A DNA stretch of 64,000 bases. It comes from Ohtaekwangia kribbensis. GTDB lineage: Bacteria; Bacteroidota; Bacteroidia; Cytophagales; Cyclobacteriaceae. The position numbers and the translations under genes were made by a program. The notes beneath the pieces were generated by a model, which searched no databases, had not been told where the DNA came from, and was given only the letters and a program-made list of their open reading frames with translations. Position 1 is the first letter of the stretch; each line of letters opens with the position of its first letter. This document shows positions 60,773-64,000 of this stretch, in pieces. The stretch spans positions 372,001 through 436,000 of the forward strand of contig NZ_JBHTKA010000008.1 of assembly GCF_042676245.1 (NCBI RefSeq), read 5' to 3'.

Positions 60773-60788
60773 GGTTATGCACATAACC
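60773..60788. promoter_or_regulatory. Inverted repeat ggttat-N4-ataacc upstream of the lipoprotein
   Basis: The half-sites match the arms of the XRE operator at 60150, but are separated by four bases rather than two. It lies 17 bases before the lipoprotein start. It may be bound by the same regulator; the spacing difference argues against this. Confidence 0.35.
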
Positions 60789-60804
60789 AAACATATTATA
60801 CAGT

Positions 60805-61308
60805 ATGAAAGCTTACTTTACAAAATTCACAATCTCATTGTTGGTATTTTTTATTTTCCTCTCCTGTAATAGGGAAGAAATAGATACACAAAAATCCCCC
60901 AGTTTATCAATTGAAGAAATTGGCAGGAAACATAATGAAATACTGGAGCAAGTTTCTACGCAGATTACAATAGAAGATGAAGACGAGATCGAAGAATTAA
61001 CAATAAAGGAAGCACACCTTATAAATCGCTATTTAACAAGCAACAATTTAACATTTAAGAGCGTAAATACTATAGATATAGCAACCTCAACAAACAACAC
61101 ATACATCGCTCACAAGAGTATTGCAGCTCGAACACAAACTATAGCTGAAAAACTTCGTGATCAAATAAACGACCTGAATAAAGAAAATCTCATTACCTCA
61201 ACAGAATCTATACTTTTAGAAAAATTAATTACACTGATAGAGGATGCTGATACTAATGGAGATTATTCTGACTTCAAGGTACGGCTTAACGATCTTCAAG
61301 ATCAATAG
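60805..61308 (+). CDS. Lipoprotein, truncated by an in-frame TAG codon
   Basis: The 167-residue reading frame encodes a lipoprotein signal (lipidated Cys21 in FFIFLSC), a Ser-rich linker and helical segments (EIGRKHNEILEQVSTQITIE; EKLRDQINDLNKENLITSTE). No family is recognised. It stops at TAG 61306-61308, directly after CAA, but the same frame stays open for exactly 100 more codons, ending next to the next gene. The full-length form would be 268 codons. The TAG most likely arose from CAG (Gln) by a C-to-T change. A functional two-part gene, stop readthrough or a sequence error cannot be told apart here. Confidence 0.7.
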   Translation: MKAYFTKFTISLLVFFIFLSCNREEIDTQKSPSLSIEEIGRKHNEILEQVSTQITIEDEDEIEELTIKEAHLINRYLTSNNLTFKSVNTIDIATSTNNTYIAHKSIAARTQTIAEKLRDQINDLNKENLITSTESILLEKLITLIEDADTNGDYSDFKVRLNDLQDQ

Positions 61309-61611
61309 GCAAGCGCCAATTTCAACACATCAAAAAATGAAGGCTATATAAGCGGCCTAACGCTGGCTGTCGCAGAAAATTCCTACAATTACTGGACGAA
61401 TGAAAACACTGTTGCTAATGGCAAGACTCAAGCCGTACCTCTATGGGTAGGCCTAGACGCTGTGGGAGCTTTGGCAGGTGCGGGAGGTTCGTTGTGGAGT
61501 CAGCGGAATAATGAAAAAGTTGATTGGTGGGAAGTAGGGGGACAAGCTTTAATATGGGGCGCTGCCGGTTCAATACCAGGTACCAGAGCTTTCAGTAAAA
61601 TTGTTAGGTAA
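61309..61611 (+). pseudogene. In-frame C-terminal half after the TAG (Gly/Trp-rich hydrophobic)
   Basis: The continuation of the lipoprotein frame has clear protein character: GYISGLTLAVAENSYNYWTN, then two Gly/Ala-rich hydrophobic stretches, VPLWVGLDAVGALAGAGGSL and VGGQALIWGAAGSIPGTRAF, suggesting a helical hairpin. It has no in-frame ATG, so it is unlikely to be translated alone from a standard start. Its stop TAA shares one base with the ATG of the following gene (TAATG), a typical coupled arrangement. This implies that the frame was recently intact. The glycine-zipper hairpin next to a small membrane protein resembles bacteriocin/immunity pairs only in layout. Confidence 0.6.
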
Positions 61612-61880
61612 TGATATACTACATCGTAATATATATAATTAGTATCATTGTGTTGGGTATAGCCCTGGCAAAGATCAAGAGAAATATTGCTTCAAAAGCC
61701 ATATACTATTCATTTAATATCGTACTACTGGTTCCATCATCATACTATATCGCAAGCAATTTTTTCTCTATTAAAGAGAACTATATTTCACTGGCTCTGT
61801 CTACGTTAGCGTTGGTGATCCTAGGGCTATTCGGTTCATTGCTGCTTTCAAAACAGATTCTGCGTTATATTAAGAGCTAA
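61611..61880 (+). CDS. Small three-helix membrane protein coupled to the interrupted lipoprotein
   Basis: The 89-residue protein has three membrane helices (YYIVIYIISIIVLGIALAKI; AIYYSFNIVLLVPSSYYIAS; ISLALSTLALVILGLFGSLL) and a basic end. No family is recognised. Its ATG overlaps the last base of the upstream frame's stop. Translational coupling and co-occurrence with a Gly-rich hydrophobic protein suggest a membrane partner or immunity-type protein; this is inference. Confidence 0.7.
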   Translation: MIYYIVIYIISIIVLGIALAKIKRNIASKAIYYSFNIVLLVPSSYYIASNFFSIKENYISLALSTLALVILGLFGSLLLSKQILRYIKS

Positions 61881-61937
61881 TATTAATTGAAATGAAAGTA
61901 TGAAGTGTTTTTTTTGAAAATTAAAAATCAAAAACAC

Positions 61938-62855
61938 ATGCGGACGTTGTTACTAATGTCATGCATTTTTACGGGCAAGAGGTGCCTCTTGCCCGCTCTT
62001 ATAACCTTTACCGCGCTTACAAGCCACGCACAGAATCTAACAATCAAGAGGGCCGTACTATCTGCGACTGACCTTCAGCCCGTCAAGTTTGCATCAGTCG
62101 CCATTAGAAATAGCAATAACGGCACCTACACAAACCTTTCTGGAGAATTTACGATTTCATGCAGCAATGTCGATTCGCTAGCGATCTCAGCTATTGGTTA
62201 TAAAAAGAGTATATACCATTGTGCGTCCCTGCCAGACACCATTTTGCTGCAAGACGAAATGGTGCAACTTCCTGAAATTGTAGTCTCCTCAAGAGAGCGG
62301 AAGCAACGCTCAGTTCCTATGGGCTTACACAGCATGAAACGGACGGGTGCTTACACAGGCGCCATTGCAGGAGCTCTGTATATCGCCAATACCGAGCGAT
62401 TGAATGTCAGCATATCAAAAGCATTTTTTCAGCTTTCGAAAGTAACCTGGATCTACAGTACCAAGCCAAAGCTCTACAAGTTACTGGTACGATTGAAACT
62501 ATATAAGCGTAACAAGTTTGATAAAGGCCCGGGCGAAGAAATAACAACAAGTAATATCGTTGAAGAAGTATCGGAGAAGCAAACGGACATCGTATTTGAC
62601 ATTGAGTCATTAAATATCGAGCTCCCTGCAGATGGAATTTTCATTGCGTTGGAATTCCTTGGCTATTATAGCGATAACCAATTCAATGCCTTCAGTTCAG
62701 ATGACCAGAATAAGTACATTCAATACAAGGCTTCGTTCACTGATCAATATAGTACACCTGCCAGCTGGGTCCGTCTGGACTTTGAAAATGATTGGCAACC
62801 TTTAGAAACCGGGGCTACCGTGTATAACTTTAACTTTGGAATTGAGGTGAAGTGA
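61938..62855 (+). CDS. Secreted protein with carboxypeptidase-regulatory-like domain
   Basis: The 305-residue protein has a signal peptide and a CarboxypepD_reg-like beta-sandwich (about 30-105: AVLSATDLQPVKFASVAIRN ... GTYTNLSGEFTI ... AISAIGYKKS), followed by a domain without recognised family (VVSSRERKQRSVPMGLHSMK; FLGYYSDNQFNAFSSDDQNK). This domain pair is seen in Bacteroidota proteins without a TonB barrel, so it is not a receptor fragment in any obvious way. The signal-peptide coding region carries a strong palindrome. ATG 61938 is used because codons upstream of it lack signal-peptide character. Confidence 0.75.
   Translation: MRTLLLMSCIFTGKRCLLPALITFTALTSHAQNLTIKRAVLSATDLQPVKFASVAIRNSNNGTYTNLSGEFTISCSNVDSLAISAIGYKKSIYHCASLPDTILLQDEMVQLPEIVVSSRERKQRSVPMGLHSMKRTGAYTGAIAGALYIANTERLNVSISKAFFQLSKVTWIYSTKPKLYKLLVRLKLYKRNKFDKGPGEEITTSNIVEEVSEKQTDIVFDIESLNIELPADGIFIALEFLGYYSDNQFNAFSSDDQNKYIQYKASFTDQYSTPASWVRLDFENDWQPLETGATVYNFNFGIEVK
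61972..61995. repeat. 11-base perfect inverted repeat inside the signal-peptide codons
   Basis: cgggcaagagg (61972-61982) and cctcttgcccg (61985-61995) are perfectly complementary with only two bases between them. The palindrome encodes the odd GKRCLLP part of the signal peptide. No T-tract follows on either strand, so it is not a normal terminator. It would form a strong mRNA hairpin about 35 bases after the start codon. Confidence 0.75.
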
Positions 62856-62912
62856 TATTCACACACGAGTAAAAATAACGTATATTGTTACCGTATGCTC
62901 ACAAAGTCCGGT

Positions 62913-63332
62913 ATGAAACCGTATATAGTTATATTACTTGTATTAATGAATGTATCCCTTCATTCCCAAATTCCGTTGACAGAATTAGAGTGTAAGGAAA
63001 GTTTGGAGAGTATAGATGGCATGAAGGTGATGTTGGTCGCGGAGAAAATGCCGGAATACAAAGGGGGACTTGGAGAGTTGGCCAAATTCATCAGTAAGAA
63101 TATAAAATATCCCGAACAATCAGAATTTCAAGGATCAGTATTCACAGTATTTGTAGTCGACACATTGGGTCATGTGCGTAATGGGTGTATTCTTAAACGC
63201 TTTAAAAAAGATACACTTACACCAATAGAATTGGAGGCCTTGCGGTTAATAAAGTTGCTTCCGGATTGGACACCTGGAAAACATCAAGGCGAAAAAGTTC
63301 CGGTGCGATTTGTATTGCCTATCAAATTTTAG
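62913..63332 (+). CDS. Secreted TonB C-terminal-like protein
   Basis: The 139-residue product has a signal peptide (KPYIVILLVLMNVSLHSQ). Its body matches the TonB C-terminal domain style common in Bacteroidota (AEKMPEYKGGLGELAKFISK, then NIKYPEQSEFQGSVFTVFVV and DWTPGKHQGEKVPVRFVLPI). It lacks the transmembrane energy-transducing helix and Pro-rich linker of TonB, so it is a stand-alone periplasmic domain of unknown role. A Met six codons upstream is an alternative start. Confidence 0.82.
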   Translation: MKPYIVILLVLMNVSLHSQIPLTELECKESLESIDGMKVMLVAEKMPEYKGGLGELAKFISKNIKYPEQSEFQGSVFTVFVVDTLGHVRNGCILKRFKKDTLTPIELEALRLIKLLPDWTPGKHQGEKVPVRFVLPIKF

Positions 63333-63400
63333 TTGAAATATATCAATACACTCCTGATCAATTGTACTTTCAAATTATAGACACCTAACCCGTACATACT

Positions 63401-63790
63401 ATGTTTGCTGTTGTAGTCACGTTCATTATCGTTATCTTCATTGTGATGCTTTTCATGATTGTCAGTCCAGGCAAGGCGCAAAACATTTCCAGCAACAACG
63501 ATTCAGATAGAGGCACCAATCAGGACGATATAAATCATACCATTCACAACGCATCTGTATCAGCAACAATCTGGGAGTCATCCACAGAAGCCAATAGTGA
63601 TCATCATCTCCATCATTACTCGGGCTCTGATGATCCTCATAGTCACTATAACCATGATCATTCAAGCTCCCACGAAACAAGTAACGACTTCGACAGCAGC
63701 GATAGCGGTAACAGCTCTGATAGTTGGAGCAGTCCGGATTCTACTTCATCTGATTCAAGCAGCTCCTTCAGTAGTAGCGGTAACGATTAG
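63401..63790 (+). CDS. Membrane-anchored Ser/Asp/His-rich low-complexity protein
   Basis: The 129-residue protein has an N-terminal membrane helix (FAVVVTFIIVIFIVMLFMIV), then a His-rich segment (DHHLHHYSGSDDPHSHYNHD) and a Ser/Asp tail (SSDSWSSPDSTSSDSSSSFS). The His cluster could bind metal ions. No family is recognised and the C-terminal half is surely disordered. Codon bias could be affected by its simple composition, so function is uncertain although the helix makes a real gene likely. Confidence 0.6.
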   Translation: MFAVVVTFIIVIFIVMLFMIVSPGKAQNISSNNDSDRGTNQDDINHTIHNASVSATIWESSTEANSDHHLHHYSGSDDPHSHYNHDHSSSHETSNDFDSSDSGNSSDSWSSPDSTSSDSSSSFSSSGND

Positions 63791-63812
63791 TTCCTGAAAA
63801 ACCATAATAAAA

Positions 63813-64000
63813 ATGCGCCACTTATTGATTGACCGAATTCTAAATAAGAAAGGACTAATAGATACCGGGCAGCGATTGTCAACCATTTTAAAAGAAAAGA
63901 TTTCATCGCGCGCGACACTATCACCTATAGAAAATGAAAAGATTGATAGATTCACTGATGACATTAAGAACGACAATATATATCGACTGGTTTCTGTTGG
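63813..64000 (+). CDS. Unknown protein, incomplete at the window edge
   Basis: A frame opens at ATG (MRHLLIDRILNKKGLIDTGQ) and continues through the last base without a stop: 62 codons are visible, with ISSRATLSPIENEKIDRFTD in the middle. It lies 22 bases after the Ser-rich protein gene and is probably a real gene. Too little is present to name it. Confidence 0.5.
   Translation, partial: MRHLLIDRILNKKGLIDTGQRLSTILKEKISSRATLSPIENEKIDRFTDDIKNDNIYRLVSV

Noticed and set aside
1..64000. tRNA, rRNA, tmRNA or other known RNA genes
   Set aside because: No clover-leaf or conserved RNA core was recognised by eye in the intergenic regions; a covariance-model search would be needed to exclude small RNAs.

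Overview
The window looks like a chromosome segment of a Bacteroidota bacterium, most likely order Cytophagales. This is inferred from gene content, not from a marker-gene match. The supporting features are an ECF sigma / FecR (DUF4974) / STN-type TonB receptor cascade, TAnnTTTG-like promoters, a Rho with a long low-complexity insert, a SecA without the C-terminal zinc tail, a CarB without the allosteric domain, DUF4834 and a Mla system in E-F-D order. No rRNA, tRNA, CRISPR array, complete insertion sequence or prophage was seen.

Layout. 1-3,100 is accessory: an HxlR regulator, a decayed repeat-rich stretch with two related small ORF remnants, and a two-gene module (XRE regulator plus membrane coiled-coil protein). 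3,100-13,900 is a housekeeping block on the minus strand: AsmA-like protein, SPOR lipoprotein, secA, dapF, DUF4834, carB. 13,900-18,600 is a plus-strand operon for oxidoreductive sugar or glycoside metabolism (GMC oxidoreductase, tandem DUF1080 hydrolase, Tat-exported Gfo/Idh/MocA protein). It is followed by homogentisate dioxygenase, a PIN-domain module with an unusually large partner, and rluD/DUF1801/DUF3253. 23,500-30,560 is a self-contained phytate locus: ECF sigma factor, FecR anti-sigma, TonB receptor with signalling domain, very acidic lipoprotein and beta-propeller phytase. 30,560-38,120 is a signalling hub: a CHASE3 histidine kinase, then rpoN, an NtrC-type activator and two PAS histidine kinases, with a sigma-54-like promoter in front of rpoN. 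38,160-49,550 is a stress and envelope region: flavin stress protein, two single-domain response regulators, YtxH/holin-like set, two AsmA/DUF748-like proteins, OmpA lipoprotein with a 48-residue membrane peptide, mlaEFD-like lipid transporter, DUF892 ferritin-like protein and topoisomerase IB. 49,700-58,930 returns to conserved genes: small Bacteroidota proteins, GNAT, prolyl oligopeptidase, TspO-like protein, nucleoid protein, serS and rho.

59,000-64,000 is accessory again. It holds a second XRE plus membrane coiled-coil pair, with a palindromic operator shared with a divergent gene. Next is a lipoprotein gene whose frame is cut by a TAG codon but stays open for 100 more codons and then couples (TAATG) to a small membrane protein. 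The window ends with secreted proteins of unknown role and a gene running off the edge. The interrupted lipoprotein and its partner, the two XRE/membrane modules and the PIN module are the best candidates for undescribed systems.
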